Shown here: one piece after another, positions 8,582 to 16,281 of the stretch | How the letters are laid out: each line of letters starts with the position of its first letter | Numbering within the stretch: position 1 is the first letter of the stretch | NCBI GenBank assembly: GCA_027307325.1 | Contig: DAHUXE010000175.1 | Coordinates: 1-35,782 of the forward strand | Direction of reading: 5' to 3' | Origin: Gammaproteobacteria bacterium | GTDB taxonomy: Bacteria; Pseudomonadota; Gammaproteobacteria; Steroidobacterales; Steroidobacteraceae | DNA length: 35,782 bases | Made by a program: the position numbers and the translations under genes | Notes under the pieces: model-generated | What the model was told of the DNA's origin: nothing | The model's database searches: none | What the model saw: the letters and a program-made list of their open reading frames with translations, nothing else

Positions 8582-9181
8582 ATGCTACGCGGCGATCCAG
8601 CAAGGGATGGTTTGATCGGGCGGAGCCTCCTCACGACGCTCTGTGTGCTGGCTCTGGTCGCAACGCCCGCGCGGGCGCGGGCGGAAGCCCTCGACGGCGT
8701 ACTCGCGGTGCGCTCCGCGTACGTGAATATCGACCACGGGGTGTTTCTGCTGCACGCACGGGTGGACTACCCGGAGGGACTCGCGATCCGCAACGCGTTG
8801 CGGGACGGCATCACCCTGGCTTTCGACCTGGAAGTGCGCATCGAGAGGGAGCGGCGGCTCTGGTTCAACGCGAACATCGTCGAGGTCACCCTGCATCGCG
8901 AGCTCAGCTATCACGCGGTGAGCGACCGCTACGTGGTGCGTGACGTGCGCAGCGGCGATCAGGACACCTTCGCGACGCTCGACGAGGCGCTCGGCTCCAT
9001 CGGCAGGGTGGACGGCTGGCCGATCCTGGTGGAGCCGCAGCTCGATGGCGGCAACTACACGATCAGCGTGCGCGCCGGCGTGCGCCGCGGGCAGCTGCCG
9101 GCATCGCTGCGCGCGCTGATGTTCTGGACCGACGACTGGGCGCGCCAGAGCGAGTGGGACACATGGTCGCTGCCGGTATAA
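8582..9181 (+). CDS. DUF4390 exported protein
   Basis: A 199-residue protein with an N-terminal signal peptide (about residues 13-35, ending near ARARAEA), so probably periplasmic. The body, from LDGVLAVRSAYVNIDHGVFL to the C-terminal FWTDDWARQSEWDTWSLPV, is the conserved DUF4390 domain. This family is regularly encoded between rsmB and an NtrY-type kinase in Gammaproteobacteria. Function is unknown; an accessory role for the adjacent sensor kinase is inferred from the neighbourhood only. Its last 19 bases overlap the start of the kinase gene, implying translational coupling. Confidence 0.88.
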   Translation: MLRGDPARDGLIGRSLLTTLCVLALVATPARARAEALDGVLAVRSAYVNIDHGVFLLHARVDYPEGLAIRNALRDGITLAFDLEVRIERERRLWFNANIVEVTLHRELSYHAVSDRYVVRDVRSGDQDTFATLDEALGSIGRVDGWPILVEPQLDGGNYTISVRAGVRRGQLPASLRALMFWTDDWARQSEWDTWSLPV

Positions 9182-11412
9182 CCCCGCGCCGCCGGCGCCG
9201 CGCGCCGCTCAATGCCGTGGCGCTGGCGGTCTTCTCGGGCGCGATCGGCATCGGCGCCTTCCTGCTGCTCGCCAAGAGCGTGCAGAACTCGGGCGAGTTC
9301 GCCCGGCTGCAGTGGTGGATCGTGGTTTTCAGCACCGGCGCGGCGCTGGTGCTCACCGTGCTGGTGGTGCACAAGCTGTGGCGGCTGGCGCGCGACTACC
9401 GGGCGCACGTGCCGGGCTCGCGACTCACCGTGCGTACCGTCGCCATCTTCGGCTCGCTGGTGATCGCGCCGCTCCTGATCGTGTACCTGTCCTCCCTCGA
9501 GTTCCTGAACCGCGGCATCGACAGCTGGTTCACGGTGGAGGTGAAGCAGGGGCTCAACGATGCGGTGGTGCTGTCGCGCGCCGCACTCGACCTGCGCATG
9601 CGCGAGTACTCGCAGCGTACCGAGGCGCTGGCGCGCGAGCTCGCGACGCTGCCGCCCGCGGCGGTGCAGGCGCGTCTCGATGCCGAGCGGCGCGCCGGCG
9701 AGGCAATCGAGATCGCTCTGTTCGGCGCGCAGGGGCGCATCGTGGCGGCGAGCCTGGAGAATCCGCTCGAGGTGCTGCCGGCGCAGCCGCCGCAGGATCT
9801 GGTGCGTCAGGTGGCGCAGCACCTCCCCTACGTGAGCCTCGAGCCGCAGGCGGGAGGCCGCTACCTGATCCGCACCGGCGCACCGCTCAATGAGTCCGCG
9901 GCGAGCCACGATGCGCGCTTCGTCGCCGCCATCTACCCGGTGCCGGCGCAGCTCGCGGCGCTCTCGGAGGCGGTGCAGGGGACCTACTCGCAGTACGGCA
10001 ATCTCGCCGCCATGCGCGAGCCGCTCAAGTACAGCTTCAGCCTCACTCTCACGCTGGTGCTGCTGCTCGCCATGCTCGCCGCCATCTACGGCGCGATCTT
10101 CTCGGCGCAGCGCCTGGTGCGCCCGGTGCAGGATCTCATCGAGGGCACGCGCGCGGTCGGCAAGGGCGACTTCGCCACGCGGCTGCGGCTGCCGTCGCGC
10201 GACGAGATGGGCTATCTGGTGCACTCCTTCAACGACATGACCAAGCGGCTGCGGCGCGCGCGTGCCGAGGCGCAGCACAGCCAGGCGGCCGTGGAGCGCG
10301 AGCGCGAGCGGCTCGCGATCATCCTCGCGCGCCTCTCGACCGGGGTGCTCGCCGTCGACCGGCACATGACGGTGCGCATGGCGAACCAGGCGGCCGGGGC
10401 GATTCTCGGCACCGAGCTCGCCGCCGCTACGGGTAAGCCGCTGCCCGAGCTCGCCGCCGGCAACGAGCGGCTCGGCCAGTTCGTGGGCGCCCTCGCGGTG
10501 CGCTTCGCCGCCGGACGCGAGGAGTGGCGCGAGCAGCTCGATCTCGACGGTGCCACGGGCCGCCGCACGCTCATGTGCGCCTGCACCCCGCTGCCGGGCG
10601 AGGGCCGCGACATGGGTTTCGTGATCGTCTTCGACGACATCACGACACTGCTCGCGGCGCAGCGCGACGCTGCCTGGGGCGAGGTCGCGCGGCGCCTCGC
10701 GCACGAGATCAAGAACCCGCTCACCCCCATCCAGCTGTCGGCCGAGCGCCTGCGCCGCCGCCTGCGCAGCGGCATGAGCGAGCAGGACGCCGAGATCCTC
10801 GAGCGCGGCACCCGCACTATCGTGCAGCAGGTCGAGACCATGCAGCAGATGGTGAACGCCTTCAGCGAATACGCGCGGGCGCCCGAGATGCACATCACCC
10901 GCTTCAGTCTCAATCACCTCGTGACCGAGGTGGCAGACCTGTACCGCCCGCAGGCGCCGCGTACGCGCATCCGCCTCGACCTCGACTCGCGCCTCGAAGG
11001 AATCGAGGCGGACCGCGGCCGCGTGCGGCAGATTCTCAACAACCTCGTGACCAACGCGCTCGAAGCGCTCGAGGGCGTCGCGCAGCCGGCGCTCGAGATC
11101 GCCACGCGGCTCGAGAGCCAGGGGGATGGCGAGTACGCGAGCGTCACGGTGTGCGACAACGGCCCCGGATTCCAGCGCGAGCTGCTCGGGCGGGTGTTCG
11201 ATCCGTACGTGACCAGCAAGCCGAAGGGCACGGGGCTCGGGCTCGCGATCGTCAAGAAGATCGTCGAGGAGCATGGCGGCCGCATCGATGCGGACAACCG
11301 CCCGGAAGGCGGCGCCCGCGTGCGCGTGGTGCTGCCGGTGATGGACAGTACCCGCTCCGCCGGCGGCGGCGCGCGCGAGCGGCGTGATCAGATGCGGAGG
11401 GAAAGGGCATGA
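9163..11412 (+). CDS. ntrY: NtrY-type membrane sensor histidine kinase
   Basis: About 749 residues. Three N-terminal membrane segments (within about residues 15-115), an extracytoplasmic region, then a fourth segment (about 290-310) followed by HAMP, with RLVRPVQDLIEGTRAVGKGDF. A PAS-like region (about 390-500) precedes the HisKA box RRLAHEIKNPLTPIQLSAER, phospho-accepting His514. The ATPase domain has the N box NNLVTNALEALEG and glycine boxes DNGPGF and GTGLGLAIVKKI. Architecture and the ATGA overlap with a response regulator match NtrY of NtrYX systems, linked in other bacteria to nitrogen, redox or envelope control. Start ATG 9163 was chosen; GTG 9154 would add three residues. The input signal here is unknown. 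Confidence 0.92.
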   Translation: MVAAGITPRRRRRAPLNAVALAVFSGAIGIGAFLLLAKSVQNSGEFARLQWWIVVFSTGAALVLTVLVVHKLWRLARDYRAHVPGSRLTVRTVAIFGSLVIAPLLIVYLSSLEFLNRGIDSWFTVEVKQGLNDAVVLSRAALDLRMREYSQRTEALARELATLPPAAVQARLDAERRAGEAIEIALFGAQGRIVAASLENPLEVLPAQPPQDLVRQVAQHLPYVSLEPQAGGRYLIRTGAPLNESAASHDARFVAAIYPVPAQLAALSEAVQGTYSQYGNLAAMREPLKYSFSLTLTLVLLLAMLAAIYGAIFSAQRLVRPVQDLIEGTRAVGKGDFATRLRLPSRDEMGYLVHSFNDMTKRLRRARAEAQHSQAAVERERERLAIILARLSTGVLAVDRHMTVRMANQAAGAILGTELAAATGKPLPELAAGNERLGQFVGALAVRFAAGREEWREQLDLDGATGRRTLMCACTPLPGEGRDMGFVIVFDDITTLLAAQRDAAWGEVARRLAHEIKNPLTPIQLSAERLRRRLRSGMSEQDAEILERGTRTIVQQVETMQQMVNAFSEYARAPEMHITRFSLNHLVTEVADLYRPQAPRTRIRLDLDSRLEGIEADRGRVRQILNNLVTNALEALEGVAQPALEIATRLESQGDGEYASVTVCDNGPGFQRELLGRVFDPYVTSKPKGTGLGLAIVKKIVEEHGGRIDADNRPEGGARVRVVLPVMDSTRSAGGGARERRDQMRRERA

Positions 11413-12773
11413 GCAACCCACACATTCTCGTGGTCGATGACGAGGCGGACATCCGCGGCCTCCTGAAGGAGATCCTCTCCGAGGAAGGCTATGAGGTGGA
11501 CGTCGCCGCCAACGCTGCGCTGGCGCGCGCCTCGCGCGCGCGGCAGATCCCCGATCTCGTGCTGCTCGACATCTGGATGCCGGATGTCGACGGCATCACG
11601 CTGCTGCGCGAGTGGTCCACCGGTGCCGCCGACGGCTGCCCGGTCGTCATGATGTCCGGACACGGCACCGTCGAGACGGCGGTCGAGGCCACGCGCCTCG
11701 GAGCCTTCGACTTCGTCGAGAAGCCGCTGTCGCTCGCCAAGCTGCTGCGCACCGTGGAGCGTGCGCTGGATGCCGGGCGGCGTCATCGCCAGTCTGGCAA
11801 GCTACTCGGCGCTGCGCTCACGGCGCCGATCGGCAAGAGCCGCCTGATGCAGCAGCTGCGCGCCGAGCTGCAGCAGGTGGCGGCCAATTCCTCGCCGCTG
11901 CTGCTCATCGGCGAGCCGGGCTCGGGGCGCGAAGCGTTTGCGCGCTACGTGCACGAGCACGGACCGCACGCGGCGGAGCCGTTCATCACGCTGATCGCGA
12001 GCACGCTGCGCGAGGCGGACGCCGAGAGCCGCCTGTTCGGCCGCGAGGAGGCGGGGGCACGCGAGCAGGGGCTGCTCGAGCAGGCGGGCAACGGTACGCT
12101 CTTCATCCACGAGGTCGAGGACCTGCCCGCCGGCGTGCAGCGGCTCCTCTACGGCGTGCTCGAATCGGGCAAGTTCACGCGCGTCGCTGGAGCTGAGCCG
12201 GTGGCGCTGCGCGCGCGCCTCATCTCCTCGGCGCAGCCGGGCATCGAGCAGCGCGCCGGCGGCGAGACGCTGCGCCGCGATCTGCTGGCGCACCTCAACG
12301 TGCTCATCATGCGCGTGCCGCCGCTGCGCGAATATGCGGAGGACGTTCCGGACCTGCTGCGCTACCACGTCGACCGGGTGGTCGACAGCGAAGGACTCAC
12401 CTTCAGGCGCTTCAGCGTCGCCGCGCAGAATCGCCTGCGCAACTACCCCTGGCCTGACAATGTGCGCGAGCTCCGCCACCTGGTGCATCGCCTCCTGATC
12501 CACGGCGGGAGCGAGGAGATCCGCCTGGAGGAGATCGAGCGCGAGCTCGCCGTGCAGGCGCCGGCCGACGAGCCGCTGGTGAAGCAGGACCTGCTGGCGT
12601 TGCCGCTGCGCGAGGCGCGCGAGCAGTTCGAGCGCGCCTATCTGCAGCAGCAGCTGCTGCTCTGCAACGGCAAGGTCGGGCAGCTCGCCAAACGCGTCGG
12701 CATGGAGCGTACGCACCTGTACCGCAAGCTGCGGTCGCTGGGAGTGGACTTCAGGAATATCAGCGAGGACTAG
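11409..12773 (+). CDS. ntrX: NtrX-type response regulator with altered AAA+ domain
   Basis: A 454-residue regulator of receiver, AAA+ and Fis-type helix-turn-helix domains. The receiver is complete: acidic pair D10/D11, phospho-acceptor D54 in LVLLDIWMPDVDG, and the conserved Lys in FDFVEKP. The ATPase domain departs from the NtrC family: Walker A reads GEPGSGRE, so the catalytic Lys is Arg174; Walker B reads LFIHEV, so the Asp is His234; and the GAFTGA loop is missing, with only 11 residues between FG (210-211) and LEQA. The C-terminus VGMERTHLYRKLRSLGVD is a classic NtrX-like DNA-binding helix. It therefore probably binds DNA in response to phosphorylation but cannot activate sigma-54 polymerase in the usual way (inference). 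It overlaps ntrY by four bases. Confidence 0.92.
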   Translation: MSNPHILVVDDEADIRGLLKEILSEEGYEVDVAANAALARASRARQIPDLVLLDIWMPDVDGITLLREWSTGAADGCPVVMMSGHGTVETAVEATRLGAFDFVEKPLSLAKLLRTVERALDAGRRHRQSGKLLGAALTAPIGKSRLMQQLRAELQQVAANSSPLLLIGEPGSGREAFARYVHEHGPHAAEPFITLIASTLREADAESRLFGREEAGAREQGLLEQAGNGTLFIHEVEDLPAGVQRLLYGVLESGKFTRVAGAEPVALRARLISSAQPGIEQRAGGETLRRDLLAHLNVLIMRVPPLREYAEDVPDLLRYHVDRVVDSEGLTFRRFSVAAQNRLRNYPWPDNVRELRHLVHRLLIHGGSEEIRLEEIERELAVQAPADEPLVKQDLLALPLREAREQFERAYLQQQLLLCNGKVGQLAKRVGMERTHLYRKLRSLGVDFRNISED

Positions 12774-12786
12774 CCCTCATGCGCGG

Positions 12787-12902
12787 GGCCGCGATCGTCA
12801 GACAGGACCTTTCGGGGACGCCGCAAGTACGTCCCTGTAGGCTGCGGGCGCGCCATCCCAGGCGCGCACGCCCCCGAAAGCTCCTGTCTGACACTCGCGG
12901 CC
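12787..12902. repeat. Long inverted-repeat element, MITE-like
   Basis: Two 34-base arms (12787-12820 and 12869-12902) are reverse complements with four mismatches; each carries a TCAGACAGGA core near its outer part. The 48-base centre contains a second hairpin, GCGCGCC/GGCGCGC at 12848-12867. The whole fills the gap between ntrX and the TfoX-domain gene, ending six bases before the ATG of the latter. There is no transposase. The structure resembles palindromic or MITE-like intergenic repeats, but only one copy occurs here, so repeat status is inferred. Confidence 0.7.
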
Positions 12903-12908
12903 GTCCTG

Positions 12909-13274
12909 ATGACAGTCAGTGCTGATTATCTGCAGTACGTACTCGACCAGCTTGCCGCACTGAGCAACGTCAGCTCGCGGCGCATGTTCGGTGGCGTCGG
13001 GCTTTACAGCGACGCGCTGTTCTTCGGGCTGATAGCCGAGGACACGCTCTATCTGCGGGTCGACGACTCCAACCGGGATGACTACACGGCGCGCGCTGCG
13101 GCGCCGTTCCGGCCGTACGCGGACCGGCCGGACGTCAGCATGAGCTACTACGAGGCCCCGGCGGAGGTGCTGGAAGATACGCGGCAGCTCACCGAGTGGG
13201 CGCGGCGCTCGGTGGCGGTGGCACAGCGCGCACCGCCGCCGAAATCAGTGCGGCGGCGGCCGCTTCTCCGGTGA
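12909..13274 (+). CDS. TfoX N-terminal domain protein
   Basis: A 121-residue protein matching the N-terminal domain of TfoX/Sxy: RRMFGGVGLYSDALFFGLIAEDTLYLRVDD and a later MSYYEAP motif. It lacks the C-terminal TfoX domain found in the enterobacterial and Vibrio competence regulators, as is common for stand-alone N-domain proteins. Start ATG 12909 lies six bases past a long inverted-repeat element and has no recognisable Shine-Dalgarno. The 3' end overlaps the convergent DUF2059 gene by 30 bases. A link to competence is possible given dprA in the same region, but single-domain members are not proven regulators. Confidence 0.88.
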   Translation: MTVSADYLQYVLDQLAALSNVSSRRMFGGVGLYSDALFFGLIAEDTLYLRVDDSNRDDYTARAAAPFRPYADRPDVSMSYYEAPAEVLEDTRQLTEWARRSVAVAQRAPPPKSVRRRPLLR

Positions 13275-13829
13275 GGGCGGGGGCTCCTGAGCCGACGGCG
13301 GCTCGCCCGGCGATGCGGGCGGGGGGCTGGCAGCGTCCTTGATCCGTTGCGCCGTCTCCTTTTGCAGCTCGACGATGCGGGGAACCAACGCGCGCACCCG
13401 CTCCTGCGTCAGCTGCATCATCTGCTGGGTCGCCTGCGGGAGCTTCGCGACCACGGCCTGACCACCCGGGGAACTATAGAACTTGAGCATTGCGTCGATC
13501 TCGCCGGGGGTGAAGTTGCTGCGGTATACCTCGATCATCTGCGGCTCGAGGCGCGGCCAGGCGAGCTCGTCCTTCAGCATCCCCTCGATCTTCGCGCGCA
13601 TGTCGTCGTGCAGTTGCTGCTGCTGCGCGTTGAGGGGCCGGCCGCCCGTGGCCCGCTCGAGCGCCCCGCGGAGGTTGGTATCCATCTGCGACATGACCGT
13701 GTCGATCATCTGACTGGTATGCATGACCCCGAAGAGGCGGCGCACCGATTCCTCGCTCGGCTTGGCGTTCTCGGCGAACGCGGTCGGCAGCCCGAGCAGT
13801 GCAACCGCGGCCACCATGCAGATTCTCAT
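13245..13829 (-). CDS. DUF2059 exported protein
   Basis: A 194-residue protein with a clear signal peptide (MRICMVAAVALLGLPTAFA) and a helical DUF2059 domain (about residues 70-165) including VYRSNFTPGEIDAMLKFYSS and GGQAVVAKLP. The C-terminal 30 residues are Pro/Ser/Glu-rich and probably disordered. Start ATG 13829 is preferred to an upstream in-frame GTG at 13847 because it gives a standard signal peptide. It starts four bases after the stop of the SPOR-domain gene, so it is the last gene of a priA-argS-SPOR-DUF2059 run. The function of the family is not known; a periplasmic location is expected. Confidence 0.88.
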   Translation of the reverse strand: MRICMVAAVALLGLPTAFAENAKPSEESVRRLFGVMHTSQMIDTVMSQMDTNLRGALERATGGRPLNAQQQQLHDDMRAKIEGMLKDELAWPRLEPQMIEVYRSNFTPGEIDAMLKFYSSPGGQAVVAKLPQATQQMMQLTQERVRALVPRIVELQKETAQRIKDAASPPPASPGEPPSAQEPPPSPEKRPPPH

Positions 13830-13833
13830 GTGC

Positions 13834-14415
13834 CTAGTCTCCCACACGGATCACCAGCGCATCCACCTCGGCGGCCCGCAGCTGCTTGCGCACCTTGTTG
13901 AGCTCGGCGAGATTGGTGATCGGGCCGAGGCGCACGCGGTGCCAGACGTCGGCGTCGATCGCCACGCGCTGCACTTTGGCCTGCACGCCCTGCAGCGCGA
14001 GCTGCTGCCGCACGCGCTCGGCGTCGGCCTCGTTGCGATAGGAGCCGGCCTGCAGCACGTACACGCCGGGCCGCTCGATCGGTGCGCCGGCGGGCTGATC
14101 GCGCTTGACCTCCTTGTCCTTCTCCGGCACCACCACCTCGAAATTCGGCAGCATCCGATAGAAGTCGTACTTCTCCGAGCCCTTGGCCGGGGACGTCTCG
14201 CCCGGCTCGCCGCCGGCGTCCCGCGCGCGGCGCGGATCGGGGCGGGGCGCGTCGGCGAGCTCGGCGGCCTTGTGGCTCCTGCCGCCGGCATAGACGAACG
14301 CCACGCTCGCGAGCGCCGCCCCGGCGAGCAGCCCGAAGCCGAACTCGCGCCAGCGCGATAGCTCGAGCGGGCGGCGCGCGGTCCTCTTGTAGTCGCGGGA
14401 GGTGAGTTTCGCCAT
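13834..14415 (-). CDS. SPOR-domain membrane protein (FtsN-like)
   Basis: A 193-residue bitopic protein: short cytoplasmic N-terminus with basic residues (MAKLTSRDYKRTARRP), one membrane segment (about 25-44), a charged linker, and a C-terminal SPOR domain (about 117-192, from PGVYVLQAGSYRNEADAERV to VDALVIRVG). SPOR domains bind denuded glycan strands at the division septum. Position directly after argS, small size and topology match the FtsN-like proteins found at this locus in many Gammaproteobacteria. It may assist septal peptidoglycan synthesis; whether it is the true FtsN cannot be told from sequence alone. Confidence 0.92.
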   Translation of the reverse strand: MAKLTSRDYKRTARRPLELSRWREFGFGLLAGAALASVAFVYAGGRSHKAAELADAPRPDPRRARDAGGEPGETSPAKGSEKYDFYRMLPNFEVVVPEKDKEVKRDQPAGAPIERPGVYVLQAGSYRNEADAERVRQQLALQGVQAKVQRVAIDADVWHRVRLGPITNLAELNKVRKQLRAAEVDALVIRVGD

Positions 14416-14436
14416 ACGCCCGGAAGCTCCCGCGCC

Positions 14437-16197
14437 TTACATGGTCTCGGGCGCGGAGACGCCGAGGAGCGTCAAGCCGTTGCGTATCACCTGCTGAACG
14501 CCGAGCACCAGCGCCAGGCGCGCGTTGCGCAGCGGCGCGTCCTCGACGATGAAGACTTCCGCGTTGTAGTAGGTGTGGAAGGCGTTGGCGAGCTCGCGCA
14601 GGTAGTGCACCAGCGCGTGCGGCGCGCGGTTCACCGCCGCCTGCTCGAGCACCTCCGGATAGCGGGCGAGCGAGCGCAGGACGGCCTGCTCGTGGCTCGC
14701 GGTGAGCGCAGCCACGGCGGCGAGGCCCGCGGCGCGGTCGAAGGCGAGGCCGCGCGCGGCGAGCTGCTTCATGACGCTCGCGACCCGCGCATGCGCGTAC
14801 TGGATGTAGTACACGGGGTTCTCGTTGGTGCGTGACTTGGCGAGCTCGAGATCGAAGTCGAGCGGCTGGTCGTGGCTGCGCATGAGATAGAAGAAACGGC
14901 AGGCGTCGTTGCCAACCTCCGCGCGCAGCTGGCGCAGCGTGACGAACTGCGCCTCGCGCTTGCCCATGGGAATCTTCTCGGTGCCGCGGTACAGGCTCAC
15001 GAACTGGATCAGCGGCGCCTCGAGGCAGTCGCCGGGCTGTCCCATGGCGGCGAGTCCGGCTCGCACGCGCGCCACGTAGCCGTGGTGATCGGCGCCCAGC
15101 ACGTCGATCAGATGCTCGAAGCCGCGCTCGCGCTTGTTGAGGTGGTAGGCGATGTCGGAGGCGAAGTAGGTCTTGTGGCCGTTCTCACGCACCACCACGC
15201 GATCCTTCTCGTCGCCGAACTCGGTGGCGCGGAACCACAGCGCGCCGTCCCGGCGGTAGAGGCGCTTCTGGGACTCGAGGACTGCGAGCGCATGATCGAT
15301 GGCGCCGGACTCGGCCAGCGCGCGCTCCGAGCACCAGTTGTCGAATGTCACGCCGAATTCCCCGAGATCCTCGCGGATATCGGTGAGCATCGCCTCGAGC
15401 AGCAGCTCCAGCACCTGGCGGAAGCCGTCGCTACCCAAGAGCTCGCGCGCGCGTGCGATGAGCGCATCGATATAGGCTTCCTTGTCCCCGGCGGGCGCGT
15501 CGGCGGGGAGGTTGGCGAGCACGGCGGCGGCCGGGCGCCGCAGCGTCGCCTCGCCGGCCGCGGCCTTCAGGTCCTGCGCCAGCACCCGCACGTAGTCGCC
15601 GCGGTAGCCGTTCTCGGGGAACGGCAGCCGCTCGCCGCACAGCTCGAGATAGCGCACCCAGGCGCTCGCCGCGAGGATGTCCATCTGCCGGCCGGCGTCG
15701 TTGATGTAGTACTCGCGCGCCACGTCGTAGCCGGCGGCCTGCAGCACGCTGGCGAGCGTCGCGCCGTAGGCGGCCTGACGGCCGTGGCCCACGTGCAGCG
15801 GGCCGGTGGGGTTCGCCGAGACGAACTCGACCAGCACGCGCCGGCCGGCACCAAGCGCACTCTCGCCGTAGTGCGCACCGCGCTCGTGGATTGCGGCCAG
15901 CTCGCGCGCGTAGGCCTGCGGCGCGAGGTGGAAGTTGATGAAGCCGGCGCCCGCGACCTCGGTGCGTGCCACCAGCTCATTCGCCGGCAGGGCCGCGACG
16001 ATCGCGGCGGCGAGCTCGCGCGGCTTGACTCTCGCGGCCTTCGCCAGCCGCAGCGCCACGTTGCTCGCGAAGTCGCCGTGCTGCGCCTCGCGGGTGCGCT
16101 CGACCACTACGCTCGATGCAGCAGGCTTCTCCGGGAGGAGGCTGCCGGCGAGCTTTTCAAGCGCAGCCTGCAGCAGCTGCTCGAGTTCCTGCTTCAA
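14437..16197 (-). CDS. argS: Arginyl-tRNA synthetase
   Basis: Class I synthetase of 586 residues that charges tRNA-Arg. The N-terminal Add-1 domain ends near residue 110, followed by the HIGH-type motif [18 protein letters not shown]. The second signature is the degenerate KMSKS equivalent around [16 protein letters not shown], normal for ArgRS. The C-terminal anticodon-binding DALR domain ends with [12 protein letters not shown], the typical family terminus. It lies 84 bases after priA and 21 before the SPOR gene, all on one strand. The priA-argS gap holds no structure I can identify. Confidence 0.98.
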   Translation of the reverse strand: MKQELEQLLQAALEKLAGSLLPEKPAASSVVVERTREAQHGDFASNVALRLAKAARVKPRELAAAIVAALPANELVARTEVAGAGFINFHLAPQAYARELAAIHERGAHYGESALGAGRRVLVEFVSANPTGPLHVGHGRQAAYGATLASVLQAAGYDVAREYYINDAGRQMDILAASAWVRYLELCGERLPFPENGYRGDYVRVLAQDLKAAAGEATLRRPAAAVLANLPADAPAGDKEAYIDALIARARELLGSDGFRQVLELLLEAMLTDIREDLGEFGVTFDNWCSERALAESGAIDHALAVLESQKRLYRRDGALWFRATEFGDEKDRVVVRENGHKTYFASDIAYHLNKRERGFEHLIDVLGADHHGYVARVRAGLAAMGQPGDCLEAPLIQFVSLYRGTEKIPMGKREAQFVTLRQLRAEVGNDACRFFYLMRSHDQPLDFDLELAKSRTNENPVYYIQYAHARVASVMKQLAARGLAFDRAAGLAAVAALTASHEQAVLRSLARYPEVLEQAAVNRAPHALVHYLRELANAFHTYYNAEVFIVEDAPLRNARLALVLGVQQVIRNGLTLLGVSAPETM

Positions 16198-16281
16198 GGG
16201 TGTTCTTCGGCCGACAGCAAAACGCGCGCGCGGCGCCTCGCGGGAAGTTTACCCGAAGCGCCCATGCGGTACGCCGCGCGC

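Noticed and set aside
9055-11421. A 788-codon open frame on the minus strand.
   Set aside because: Antisense to the sensor kinase gene, which has intact kinase motifs and overlaps with both neighbours.
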